Origin: RGIG8748 sp045539515
Lineage (GTDB): Bacteria; Bacillota; Clostridia; UMGS1810
Reading direction: 5' to 3'
DNA length: 45,296 bases
NCBI GenBank assembly: GCA_045539515.1
Contig: JAZQFN010000025.1
Coordinates: 1 to 45,296 of the forward strand
Shown here: in pieces, positions 1 to 8,306 of the stretch
How positions within the stretch are numbered: position 1 is the stretch's first letter
Layout: every line of letters begins with the position of its first letter
Translations under genes and position numbers: made by a program
Notes under the pieces: generated by a model
Database searches by the model: none
Told to the model about the DNA's origin: nothing
Seen by the model: only the letters and a program-made list of their open reading frames with translations

Positions 1-162
1 GTAAATATCTTTACCCGGCATTATTATGAAAAAGTTTATTTATATAAAGTTAAGCGATATAAGCAATACTTATTTTATAATACCAGTATAGACAGAAAAA
101 ATGGATTTTTAATGTAATGTAAATGAAAAAAACGTAAAAAAAATATGAACAAAATATGAACA

Positions 163-214
163 AGGGCTGTTCCAAAATAAAATTTTAGTTACCATTTTAT
201 TTTGGAACAGCCCT
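163..214 (-). terminator. Terminator of the his operon
   Basis: Perfect 21-bp inverted repeat (arms 163-183 and 194-214, 10-base loop) placed 12 bases beyond the stop codon of the last gene of the his transcript. Read on the minus strand, the hairpin is followed by a T-rich stretch. The arms are AT-rich towards the loop, so the element could also work for a plus-strand transcript entering from the left. Bases 1-162 are AT-rich and show no gene that I can support. Confidence 0.8.
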
Positions 215-225
215 ATGTCTATTGG

Positions 226-1749
226 TTACATTTTTTCAGGTTCCGGATATTCTACGCCGAAAGTATCTACTGTCATAGATTTGATTCTCTGATCAACCAT
301 AGGTCTGTCGGCATAATCAGTTCTTTCGTCAGCAATTTTGTTTACTACGTCCATACCTTCGATAACTTTACCGAATGCAGCGTAAGCGCCGTCTAAGTGT
401 GGAGAAGTCTGGTGCATAATGAAGAACTGGCTTCCTGCGGAATCGGGATGCATTGCTCTTGCCATGGAGAGAACACCTTCGGTGTGTTTTAAATCATTGG
501 CAAAGCCATTCTGGTAAAATTCACCGGGAATTGTGTAGCCGGGGCCACCCATACCGGTTCCGTTTGGACAACCGCCCTGAATCATGAAACCTCTGATAAC
601 ACGGTGGAAAATAAGTCCGTCATAGAATTTTTCATTACAGAGCTTTATGAAGTTATCAACGGTTGTGGGAGCAAGGTCGGGGTATAGCTCGCCCTTCATC
701 TTTTTACCGTCGCTCATAGTAATAGTGAACTTAACGGTATTTTTCAAAAGTCCGGGAAGCTCCTCTAAATCCTTTGCAAGCTTTTCTTCCTGAGCTTTCT
801 GCTGAGCAGCCTGAATTTCTGCCTGTTGCTTCTGGAATTCAAGGTCTTTTTCATCCATTATTACGCGAAGATATTTGTAGGGAGTATCAAGAGTATATTC
901 ATCCCCAAGACCGTAGCTTGCTTTCATGCTTTCCAAAGCTGCTTTAGCATCCATTCCGTACTGAAGTGCAGGAGTGAAGTTTTCTATGTACTGTTTCATA
1001 GTGAGGTTTCCGATAAATTCGCCCCATGGTGTTTCGGGGGCTGCATCCTTGCCTACGGCAGAAAGCATGTCAGAGAGGGCATAGCCGTTCATATTTGCAA
1101 TATTTTGTATGCTTATGAGGTTGTCTATCTCAGCATAGAGCTTATCTTTGTTTGATTCGTAGTCTACACCTGTTGCCAAAGTAAAGTCTTCAGCAGTTGA
1201 ATTGATAGCTGTAAGGTAGCCTTCAAGGGTGATTCCATCGTACATATCTACATAGTGACATCCATCAGGAGAAAGTACCAGTATTGTATTGGAACCGCCG
1301 TTGTCCCAGTCTACTGTGAAGTCAAATGCTTCGCAGATAGCTCTTAAGGGTACATAGGTTGTAGTTCCTTCGTTTAAAAGTACGGGAGCTGCATCTAATG
1401 TAACATCGCCGGAAGCGGTGTTCATTACGGAGTTTCCTATCTGAACCTTTACAACCTTGTCGCCTCTTTTTACTGTGGCAGTCTGTGTGGGGTTATCCCA
1501 GTCAACTGTGGCGTTTGTGCTTTCCAGAAGTGCTCTTAATGGTACAAGAGTGCGATTGTTTACAATGTGAGTAGGTGTGTCAATCACCTTGTTGTCTGCA
1601 ATGAGTTTGATGGGAACTTCTTTTTCTAATGCGGAATCCACCAAAATTTCTGTAGCTTCATCAGCGCCGCCAATGATTTCTTCATCTGCAAAAGCTACTG
1701 TTCCCAAACAAAGAACCATAGCAAGCATAATGGATAAAACCTTTTTCAT
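226..1749 (-). CDS. Secreted cyclophilin-type peptidyl-prolyl isomerase with copper-amine-oxidase-like domain
   Basis: Predicted to catalyse cis-trans isomerisation of prolyl bonds outside the membrane. A Sec signal peptide (MKKVLSIMLAMVLCLG..., cleavage near AFA) is followed at about residues 45-160 by two repeats of the copper amine oxidase N-terminal type (NNRTLVPLRALLES; TTYVPLRAICEAF, each ending in VDWDN). A helical glutamine-rich linker and then a cyclophilin domain occupy about residues 335-500, with the family motifs FHRVIRGFMIQGG and GSQFFIM. The start at 1749 is preferred over an ATG at 1767 because AAAGGA lies 9 bases before it; the upstream ATG sits in front of that site. It is the last gene of the his transcript, 14 bases after the phosphatase stop, although nothing connects it to histidine synthesis. 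The copper-amine-oxidase-type domain is usually a cell-surface module in Clostridia and does not imply oxidase activity. Confidence 0.9.
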   Translation of the reverse strand: MKKVLSIMLAMVLCLGTVAFADEEIIGGADEATEILVDSALEKEVPIKLIADNKVIDTPTHIVNNRTLVPLRALLESTNATVDWDNPTQTATVKRGDKVVKVQIGNSVMNTASGDVTLDAAPVLLNEGTTTYVPLRAICEAFDFTVDWDNGGSNTILVLSPDGCHYVDMYDGITLEGYLTAINSTAEDFTLATGVDYESNKDKLYAEIDNLISIQNIANMNGYALSDMLSAVGKDAAPETPWGEFIGNLTMKQYIENFTPALQYGMDAKAALESMKASYGLGDEYTLDTPYKYLRVIMDEKDLEFQKQQAEIQAAQQKAQEEKLAKDLEELPGLLKNTVKFTITMSDGKKMKGELYPDLAPTTVDNFIKLCNEKFYDGLIFHRVIRGFMIQGGCPNGTGMGGPGYTIPGEFYQNGFANDLKHTEGVLSMARAMHPDSAGSQFFIMHQTSPHLDGAYAAFGKVIEGMDVVNKIADERTDYADRPMVDQRIKSMTVDTFGVEYPEPEKM

Positions 1750-1763
1750 TTTCTTTCGTCCTT

Positions 1764-2576
1764 TCATATACCTATTTCTTTAAATCCGCCGTCAAGAAGA
1801 GCAACTATGCTGTTTATGCCGGCATCTTTAAGTATTTCAACACATTGGTCAAAACCGAAGCAAAGGGTTTTGTATGTGTGGGAATCGCTGGTGAGGACAA
1901 CTTTCATATTGTTGTCGCGGATGTAGTCAAGAATGAACCTTCTTAAGTAAGGGGTCTTGCGGTATCCTCTGGAAATTGCTCCTGTGTTCATTTCAACTAT
2001 GGGACAAATTTCCTTGGCAAGGGCCATTACCTCAAGAGCGGCATTCTGATATTCTTTATTTCCCTCGTCGTAGTATTTACCGCCGGTGTTGAACTTGGAA
2101 ACCAGATCAAAGTGACCAACTATGTCGTATTTGTCCTTTTGAAGAAGTCTTGCAAATTCAGAGTAATAAAGCTTTGCATACTCTATGTAGCTTCCGTCAA
2201 AGTGGTTTTTAACATCTTCTACAAAGGCGGCTTCGCAATGGTCTACGCTAAGATACTTTCCGTCTTTGTATACATAGTGAAGGGAGCCTATTTTGTAGTC
2301 AAAGGGGGCATCAAGCTTTCCGGAATACAGGTCTTTTTCAGTACCGAGATAAATCTGAATTTTTCCTTTGTATTTATCTTTTGCTTCATTTACTGCATTT
2401 ACATAGGGTATGAGGGATTCTTCCTTCATACAGAAGGTGTCGTCAAAATCTGTAAATCCATGGGATGAAAAACCAAGAGATTTCATACCCATTTCAATGG
2501 CGTGCTCCGCCATTTCGTCTATTGTGCACTTGCCATCGCAAAAGGTGGAGTGTACATGCAAATCACTTATTTTCAT
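1764..2576 (-). CDS. hisK: Histidinol-phosphatase, PHP family
   Basis: Dephosphorylates L-histidinol phosphate to histidinol, the penultimate pathway step. The protein has 270 residues, the usual size of PHP-type enzymes. It starts with the metal-binding DLHVHSTFCDG motif, has SSHGFTDF further on and ends with a DSHTY segment, matching PHP metal-site motifs. It is unrelated to the HAD phosphatase fused to HisB in enterobacteria; the HisB of this operon lacks such a domain, so this gene fills the gap. The start codon overlaps the hisIE stop by four bases (ATGA), indicating translational coupling. Confidence 0.92.
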   Translation of the reverse strand: MKISDLHVHSTFCDGKCTIDEMAEHAIEMGMKSLGFSSHGFTDFDDTFCMKEESLIPYVNAVNEAKDKYKGKIQIYLGTEKDLYSGKLDAPFDYKIGSLHYVYKDGKYLSVDHCEAAFVEDVKNHFDGSYIEYAKLYYSEFARLLQKDKYDIVGHFDLVSKFNTGGKYYDEGNKEYQNAALEVMALAKEICPIVEMNTGAISRGYRKTPYLRRFILDYIRDNNMKVVLTSDSHTYKTLCFGFDQCVEILKDAGINSIVALLDGGFKEIGI

Positions 2577-3220
2577 TTTGTCATCTTCTCCTGTTTAACC
2601 TTAGTTTCTATAACATCTCTTGACGCAAGCTCATTTTTGATGTCTTCAATTTCAATGCCGGATTCAATCATAAGAACCAAAGTGTGGTATGCAAGGTCTG
2701 CAATTTCATAGATTGTTTCAGCCTTATCCTCTGCTTTTGCCGCAATGATAACTTCTGTACATTCTTCGCCTACTTTTTTGAGAATTTTGTCAAGACCCTT
2801 CTGGAAAAGGTAGGTGGTGTAGGAGCCTTCGGGCATATCTTTTTTTCTGCCTTTGAGCTTTGCCATAAGGCTTTCAAGACGGAAGTCGGATTTCTTTTCA
2901 CCGAAGATTACGTCGTTGAAGCAGGAATCTGCACCTGTGTGGCAGGCGGGACCGTCCTTTATAACGCTTACTTCAAGAGCATCGCCGTCGCAGTCCGCTG
3001 TAATGGATACTATGTGCTGATAGTTTCCGCTTGTTTCACCTTTTCTCCACAGCTCCTGTCTGGAACGGGACCAGAAACAGGTCTTTTTTTCCTTCATACT
3101 GATTTCAAGACTTTCCTTGTTCATATAAGCCAGGGTAAGCACCTTGCCGGACACGGCATCGGTTACTATGGCAGGTATTAAACCTTTTTCGTCAAATTTA
3201 AGTGTGTTTATGTCTATCAC
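2573..3220 (-). CDS. hisI: Bifunctional phosphoribosyl-AMP cyclohydrolase / phosphoribosyl-ATP pyrophosphatase
   Basis: HisIE fusion performing steps 2 and 3 of histidine synthesis. The N-terminal cyclohydrolase half (about residues 1-110) has TLAYMNKESL, FWSRSRQELWRKGETSGN and the metal-binding segment ADCDGDALEV...GPACHTG. The C-terminal half (about 115-215) is a MazG-like pyrophosphatase with GSYTTYLFQKG and KKVGEECTEVIIAAK. The start is GTG at 3220, seven bases after a consensus AGGAGG. It lies 18 bases downstream of hisF and overlaps the phosphatase gene by four bases. Confidence 0.96.
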   Translation of the reverse strand: MIDINTLKFDEKGLIPAIVTDAVSGKVLTLAYMNKESLEISMKEKKTCFWSRSRQELWRKGETSGNYQHIVSITADCDGDALEVSVIKDGPACHTGADSCFNDVIFGEKKSDFRLESLMAKLKGRKKDMPEGSYTTYLFQKGLDKILKKVGEECTEVIIAAKAEDKAETIYEIADLAYHTLVLMIESGIEIEDIKNELASRDVIETKVKQEKMTK

Positions 3221-3238
3221 GTCAAAACCTCCTATGGG

Positions 3239-3997
3239 TTATATTCTTACATTTATATTGTTTTTCTTAAGCTCTGTTTTTAAATTTTTGATACTTACTT
3301 CACCAAAGTGGAATATAGATGCTGCAAGTCCTGCATCTATTGTGGGTATTTCGTTAAAGAGATGTATGAAATCTTCTATACATCCTGCACCGCCGGAGGC
3401 AATTACAGGTACGGACACCGCTTCGTTTACGGCTTTAAGCATTTCTATATCAAAACCTTTTTTAACACCGTCGGTATCTATGCTGTTTACAACTATTTCC
3501 CCGGCGCCGTTTGCTTCGCCTTGCTTTATCCATTCTATGGCATCAATTCCTGTGTTTTCTCTGCCACCCTTGGCAAATACCTTGAACTTTCCGTCAACTC
3601 TTTTAATGTCAACAGAAAGCACTACACACTGGTCGCCGTACTTTAAAGCCGCTTCCTTTATAAGGGAAGGGTTACGGATTGCTCCGGAATTTACGGAAAC
3701 TTTGTCGGCACCGCACTTTAATACTCTGTCAAAGTCGTCAATGGTGTTTATGCCCCCGCCTACGGTAAGGGGAATAAAAATGGTGGATGCCACTTCTTTT
3801 AATATATCGGTAAAGAGTGCCCTTTCTTCATACGATGCGGTTATGTCGTAGAACACAAGCTCATCTGCACCGTTTTCGCTGTAGTATCTGCCAAGCTCTA
3901 TGGGAGAAGAAACATCGTTTAAACCTTCAAAGTTTACACCCTTAACGACTCTTCCGTTTCTTACATCAAGGCAGGGGATAATTCTCTTTGTTATCAT
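3239..3997 (-). CDS. hisF: Imidazole glycerol phosphate synthase, cyclase subunit
   Basis: Uses ammonia delivered by HisH to convert PRFAR to imidazole glycerol phosphate and AICAR. The protein has 252 residues with the half-barrel signatures of the family: KRIIPCLDVRNGRVVKG with the catalytic Asp near the N-terminus, PLTVGGGI, and the second catalytic Asp in SIDTDGVKKG, then VIASGGAG. The start overlaps the hisA stop by four bases, as expected for the paired barrel enzymes. Confidence 0.97.
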   Translation of the reverse strand: MITKRIIPCLDVRNGRVVKGVNFEGLNDVSSPIELGRYYSENGADELVFYDITASYEERALFTDILKEVASTIFIPLTVGGGINTIDDFDRVLKCGADKVSVNSGAIRNPSLIKEAALKYGDQCVVLSVDIKRVDGKFKVFAKGGRENTGIDAIEWIKQGEANGAGEIVVNSIDTDGVKKGFDIEMLKAVNEAVSVPVIASGGAGCIEDFIHLFNEIPTIDAGLAASIFHFGEVSIKNLKTELKKNNINVRI

Positions 3998-4707
3998 TTT
4001 GCCACCTCGATTGCTTCCTTTAAATCTATGGCACCTTCGTAAAGGGCTTTTCCGAGAATAGCTCCGTACATATTCATTTCCTTAAGGGCTTTTACATCTC
4101 CTATAGATGATACACCGCCGGAAGCCACTATGTCAATGGAATATTTTTCGCTTAATGCTTTGTAAAGTTCAAGATTTGTACCGCTCATGGCACCATCTTT
4201 GGAAATATCGGTACATATAACGGTTTTTACGCCGATACTTTCCATACGTTTAAACATTTCGTCACAGCTTACCTTGGTTATTTCTGTCCAGCCCTTTGTG
4301 GCAACATAGCCATTGGAAATGTCTATGCCCACAGCTATGCCCGAGCCGTATTTTTTAACCATTTCTTCGGTAAAAGCAGGGTTGTCTATAGCTATTGTGC
4401 CGAGAATAACTCTCATTACGCCGGCATCAAGGTATCGTTCGATTACCTTTTCCGAGCGTATACCGCCGCCGATTTCAACCTTTAGCCCTGCAGTACGGGC
4501 AATTTCGCTTACTAGGTCTGCGTTGGGAGTTTCTCCGCTTTTGGCACCGTCTAAGTCCACTATGTGTATATATTCGGCACCTGCCTCTTTGAAGCCCATA
4601 GCCACGGAAAGGGGTCTTTCGTTGTATACGGTTTTCTGATTGTAATCGCCTTTAAAAAGCCTTACCGCTTTGGCGTCTATTATATCTATTGCAGGAAATA
4701 TGTTCAT
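3994..4707 (-). CDS. hisA: Phosphoribosylformimino-AICAR ribotide isomerase
   Basis: Isomerises ProFAR to PRFAR. It is a 237-residue beta/alpha barrel with FPAIDIIDAKAVRLFKGD at the N-terminus (catalytic Asp), IVDLDGAK, VEIGGGIRS and TDISKDGAMSGTNLE (second catalytic Asp), then VASGGVS. Length and motifs are standard. It is 15 bases from hisH and overlaps hisF by four. Confidence 0.97.
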   Translation of the reverse strand: MNIFPAIDIIDAKAVRLFKGDYNQKTVYNERPLSVAMGFKEAGAEYIHIVDLDGAKSGETPNADLVSEIARTAGLKVEIGGGIRSEKVIERYLDAGVMRVILGTIAIDNPAFTEEMVKKYGSGIAVGIDISNGYVATKGWTEITKVSCDEMFKRMESIGVKTVICTDISKDGAMSGTNLELYKALSEKYSIDIVASGGVSSIGDVKALKEMNMYGAILGKALYEGAIDLKEAIEVAK

Positions 4708-4722
4708 AACTTTTGCCTTTCA

Positions 4723-5340
4723 TTATATTTCTGTGAATGCTTTAAGGATACCAAGACCTACTTTGCCGCTTTTTTCCGGGTGGAACTGAGCTCCGTATAC
4801 ATTATCTTTTTCTACGGATGCTGTAAGTATTCCGCCGTATTCGGTGGTGGCGCTTACATACTCATCACAGTTTTTGCCGTAGTAGGAGTGTACAAAGTAC
4901 ACATGGTCACCCTCATTTACATATTTATATATCTTGCTTTTATCTTTGCCTTTTGGAAAGGACAGAGCGTTCCAGCCAATGTGGGGGATTTTAAGTCCGG
5001 GGGTCACATCGGGTTCAATGGGACATATGTCGCCGCCTATAAGGCCAAGACCTTGGTGCTCACCGTATTCAAAGCTTCTGTCAAAGAGCATCTGCATACC
5101 AAGGCATATACCGAGAAGTGGCTTGCCCTTTGCGGTTTCTTCAATAATTGCATCCCACATACCGGAGGATTTAAGCTTCTTTGCCGCATCTTCAAAGGCT
5201 CCAACGCCGGGGAGAATTATTTTGTCGGCTTTTTTTAAGTCTTCGGGATTTGCAGTAAGATATGCATCTGCACCTATAAATTTAAAGGAGCTTGTAAGAG
5301 AAAAAATATTTCCCACTCCGTAATCTGCAATAAGTATCAT
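4723..5340 (-). CDS. hisH: Imidazole glycerol phosphate synthase, glutamine amidotransferase subunit
   Basis: Hydrolyses glutamine and feeds ammonia to HisF. It is a class I amidotransferase of 205 residues. The nucleophile Cys lies in GKPLLGICLGMQMLF and the His/Glu of the triad in YGAQFHPEKSG near the C-terminus; LIADYGVGN opens the protein. Its ATG overlaps the hisB stop by one base (TAATG). Confidence 0.97.
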   Translation of the reverse strand: MILIADYGVGNIFSLTSSFKFIGADAYLTANPEDLKKADKIILPGVGAFEDAAKKLKSSGMWDAIIEETAKGKPLLGICLGMQMLFDRSFEYGEHQGLGLIGGDICPIEPDVTPGLKIPHIGWNALSFPKGKDKSKIYKYVNEGDHVYFVHSYYGKNCDEYVSATTEYGGILTASVEKDNVYGAQFHPEKSGKVGLGILKAFTEI

Positions 5341-5927
5341 TATAGAACTCCTTTAGTTGAGGGTATTTCATCTTTGTATTTCTCGTCTATTGCCGCAGCT
5401 TTGCTCAGAACTCTTGCAAGGGCTTTGAATATTCCCTCTGCAATGTGGTGACTGTTTGTGCCAAAAAGCTTGGATATGTGGAGAGTAATACCGGCTTTTC
5501 TTACGAATCCGCACATAAATTCTTCAATAAGCTCAGAGTCAAAGTCGCCAATCTTTTGACAGGGTATGGGTGCGGCAAAGTTAAGATAGCTTCTGCCTGA
5601 TATATCAACTGCGCAAAGTATAAGTGCTTCGTCCATGGGAAGGGTGATGTCCGCATAACGGTAGATACCCTTCATATCGCCGATAGCTTCTTTGAAAGCT
5701 TCGCCAAGTACGATGCCTATATCCTCGGTGGTGTGGTGGTAGTCCACATAGGTGTCACCTGTGCATTTTACACTAAGGTCAAATCTGCCGTGCTTTGCAA
5801 AAAGTGTAAGCATATGGTCCATAAATCCGCAACCTGTGGATATGTCAGACTTACCTGTGCCGTCAAGATTAAGGGAAAGATTTATTTGAGTTTCGGCGGT
5901 ATTTCTTGTGATTTCTGATTTTCTCAT
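5340..5927 (-). CDS. hisB: Imidazoleglycerol-phosphate dehydratase
   Basis: Dehydrates imidazole glycerol phosphate to imidazole acetol phosphate. This is a monofunctional dehydratase of 195 residues without the N-terminal HAD phosphatase of enterobacterial HisB. Both His-rich manganese motifs of the internal duplication are present: STGCGFMDHMLT with DYHHTTEDIG, and FGTNSHHIAEGIFKA. The start at 5927 is chosen because AAAGGAG lies eight bases upstream; an in-frame ATG at 5975 has no such site and would add 16 non-conserved residues overlapping hisC. Confidence 0.95.
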   Translation of the reverse strand: MRKSEITRNTAETQINLSLNLDGTGKSDISTGCGFMDHMLTLFAKHGRFDLSVKCTGDTYVDYHHTTEDIGIVLGEAFKEAIGDMKGIYRYADITLPMDEALILCAVDISGRSYLNFAAPIPCQKIGDFDSELIEEFMCGFVRKAGITLHISKLFGTNSHHIAEGIFKALARVLSKAAAIDEKYKDEIPSTKGVL

Positions 5928-5940
5928 TATATATTCTCCT

Positions 5941-7002
5941 TTACTGAGAAATAATTTCTTCTGTCGCTTTAACAAGCGCCTGCATTTCTTCCATGGTGCC
6001 GATTGTTATACGGTTGTACTCACAAATTTTTGGGTTGGAGAAATGTCTTACAAGGATTCCTTTTTCTTTGAGTTTAAGGTAGAGTTCTTCGCCGTGTATT
6101 TTGTCGTTTTTGGCAAATACAAAATTGGTTTTTGACGGAAGAACATCAAATCCAAGCTCTATAAGGGATTTTTCGGTGTAATTCCTTGCTTCGATTATGA
6201 GGTTTCTGTTAGTTTCAAAATATTCCTTGTCCTTTATTGCCTCTGTTCCAAGTAAAAGAGTGAGTCTGTTTATGTTGTAGGGATTTGTGGAGTATTTAAT
6301 CTTCTCCATATCTTTTATAATTTCTTTGTCTGCAATGGCAAAGCCGAGCCTTGCGCCGGCAAGAGAACGGGATTTTGAGAAAGTCTGCACCACTATAAGA
6401 TTATTATATTTTTTGGTGAGATTTACTGCGCTTTCTCCGCCAAAGTCCACATAGGCTTCATCTATAACTACAATGTGGTCGGGGTTGGAGCTTACTATTT
6501 TTTCTATATCGGAAAGCCCCAGACAAAGTCCCGTGGGAGCATTGGGGTTGGCTATAACTATGTTTTTGCTTTTGCTTATATAGTCGTTTACATCTATGGT
6601 GAAGTCTTCCTTTAAGGGGATGGTTTCATAGTCCAGGGAGTAAAGGTCTGCAAAAACTTTATAGAATCCGTAGCTTATCTCCGGAAAACATACCTTATTT
6701 TCTTCATCGCAAAAAGCCATAAAGAAGAAGTTTAAGGATTCATCGGAACCGTTGGAAACAAAAACATTTTCTGCACCCACATTATAATATGCGGCGATAG
6801 CTTCTTTAAGCTTTTTACATTCCGGGTCTGAGTAAAGTCGTAAGTCTTCCTTTTCTCTGTCCGTAACAGCGGCAATTGCCGTTGGTGATGGTGGAAACGG
6901 ACTTTCATTGGTATTAAGTTTTATGTATTTTTTGTCCCTTGGCTGTTCGCCGGGAACATATTCTTCAAGAGATAAAAGCCTTTGGCTTAAAAATCTGCTC
7001 AT
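5941..7002 (-). CDS. hisC: Histidinol-phosphate aminotransferase
   Basis: PLP enzyme transferring the amino group from glutamate to imidazole acetol phosphate. It opens in the family style (YVPGEQPRDKKYIKLNTNESPFPPSP), has NPNAPTG, the cofactor Asp region IDEAYVDF and the Schiff-base Lys in VVQTFSKSRSLAGARLG. Two starts are possible. ATG 7002 gives 353 residues with AAGGCGG upstream; ATG 7032 forms a TAATG overlap with hisD and would add ten residues with no visible ribosome binding site of its own. I prefer 7002 on family length. Confidence 0.94.
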   Translation of the reverse strand: MSRFLSQRLLSLEEYVPGEQPRDKKYIKLNTNESPFPPSPTAIAAVTDREKEDLRLYSDPECKKLKEAIAAYYNVGAENVFVSNGSDESLNFFFMAFCDEENKVCFPEISYGFYKVFADLYSLDYETIPLKEDFTIDVNDYISKSKNIVIANPNAPTGLCLGLSDIEKIVSSNPDHIVVIDEAYVDFGGESAVNLTKKYNNLIVVQTFSKSRSLAGARLGFAIADKEIIKDMEKIKYSTNPYNINRLTLLLGTEAIKDKEYFETNRNLIIEARNYTEKSLIELGFDVLPSKTNFVFAKNDKIHGEELYLKLKEKGILVRHFSNPKICEYNRITIGTMEEMQALVKATEEIISQ

Positions 7003-7031
7003 ATGTATAAACCGCCTTTTATTTTGTTGCA

Positions 7032-8306
7032 TTAATCCGTAAAACGGATTAATGCACTCTTTGCATGTGCAGTAAGTCCTTCTTTTTCGGCGAAGTATGC
7101 TACGTCGTCTTTTACCTTAAGAAGGGCATCTTTTGTATAGTAGGTGTACTGGGTTTTCTTTACGAAGTCGTCAACAGAAAGAGGACTTGAAAATCTTGCA
7201 GTACCGCTTGTGGGCAGAGTGTGGTTGGGCCCTGCGAAGTAATCGCCAAGAGCCTCGGGGCAGTAGCGACCCATAAATATGGAACCGGCATGCTTTATGC
7301 TGTCTAGGTAGTCAAAGGGATTATCCATGCAAAGTTCCAGATGCTCGGGGGCGATTTCATTGGCAATGTCTATGGCTTTTCTTAAATCCTCTGCCACTAT
7401 TATTTTGCCGTTGTCGTCTATGGAAACTCTTGCAATTTCGCTTCTTAACAGATTTGGAATCTGCTTTTCGATTTCTTCGGAAACTTTGTTTGCCAGGTCT
7501 ATGCTGTCGCATACTAAAACGGCACTTGCCATTTTGTCGTGCTCAGCCTGAGAGAGCAGGTCTGCCGCAACATGGGCGGGGGTGGAGAGGGAGTCTGCCA
7601 CAACAAGAATTTCGCTGGGGCCTGCAATCATATCTATGGAAACCTTGCCGTAAACTTGCTTCTTTGCTTCGGCAACAAAGGCATTTCCGGGGCCTACTAT
7701 TTTGTCAACCTTGGGAATTGTTTCCGTTCCGTAGGCAAGTGCTGCTATTGCCTGGGCGCCGCCCACTTTAAATATTTTGTCGATGCCTGCAATCTTTGCT
7801 GCTGCAAGGATTACGGGGTTAATCTTACCGTCTCTTCCGGGAGGAGTTACCATTACAAGCTCACCTACACCTGCAATTTTAGCAGGGATAGAGTCCATAA
7901 GAACGGTAGAAGGATAAGCCGCAGTGCCTCCGGGTACATAAAGGCCGGCTTTTTCTACAGGGATAACCTTCTGACCGGTTACCACACCATTCTTTTCGCT
8001 TATGATAAAGCTGTTTCTCACTTGCTTTTCGTGGAAAGCACGGATGTTTGCTGCAGCATCTTTAAGTATGCGGAGAAATTCGGGTTCTACGGAATTTACC
8101 GCTTCATCAATTTCTTCTTCGGAAACAAGAAGTGTATCAAGGTTTGCTTTGTCGAATTTAAGGCAGTATTCCTTAACAGCTTTGTCGCCGTTTTCGGCAA
8201 CGTTTTTGATTATGTCGGCAACTATTTCTTCAACGTTCATTTTTGCTTCGCATCTTGCAAATATTTCATTGTTGGAAACTTCGCCGTATTTGTATATCTT
8301 AATCAT
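7032..8306 (-). CDS. hisD: Histidinol dehydrogenase
   Basis: Two-step NAD-dependent oxidation of L-histidinol to histidine using zinc. It has 424 residues, the usual size. Visible signatures are VPGGTAAYPSTVLM, the ALAYGTETIPKVDKIVGPGN region, DMIAGPSEILV, AQAEHD-like LLSQAEHDK and APEHLEL, followed by the GPNHTLPT metal/substrate loop. A GGAGG site precedes the ATG, which overlaps the stop of the upstream secreted-protein gene by four bases, so translation of hisD is probably coupled to that non-his gene. Confidence 0.97.
   Translation of the reverse strand: MIKIYKYGEVSNNEIFARCEAKMNVEEIVADIIKNVAENGDKAVKEYCLKFDKANLDTLLVSEEEIDEAVNSVEPEFLRILKDAAANIRAFHEKQVRNSFIISEKNGVVTGQKVIPVEKAGLYVPGGTAAYPSTVLMDSIPAKIAGVGELVMVTPPGRDGKINPVILAAAKIAGIDKIFKVGGAQAIAALAYGTETIPKVDKIVGPGNAFVAEAKKQVYGKVSIDMIAGPSEILVVADSLSTPAHVAADLLSQAEHDKMASAVLVCDSIDLANKVSEEIEKQIPNLLRSEIARVSIDDNGKIIVAEDLRKAIDIANEIAPEHLELCMDNPFDYLDSIKHAGSIFMGRYCPEALGDYFAGPNHTLPTSGTARFSSPLSVDDFVKKTQYTYYTKDALLKVKDDVAYFAEKEGLTAHAKSALIRFTD

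Noticed and set aside
5340..5927. Possibility of a bifunctional HisB with phosphatase domain
   Set aside because: The protein has only the 195-residue dehydratase; a PHP-type phosphatase is encoded separately at 1764-2576.
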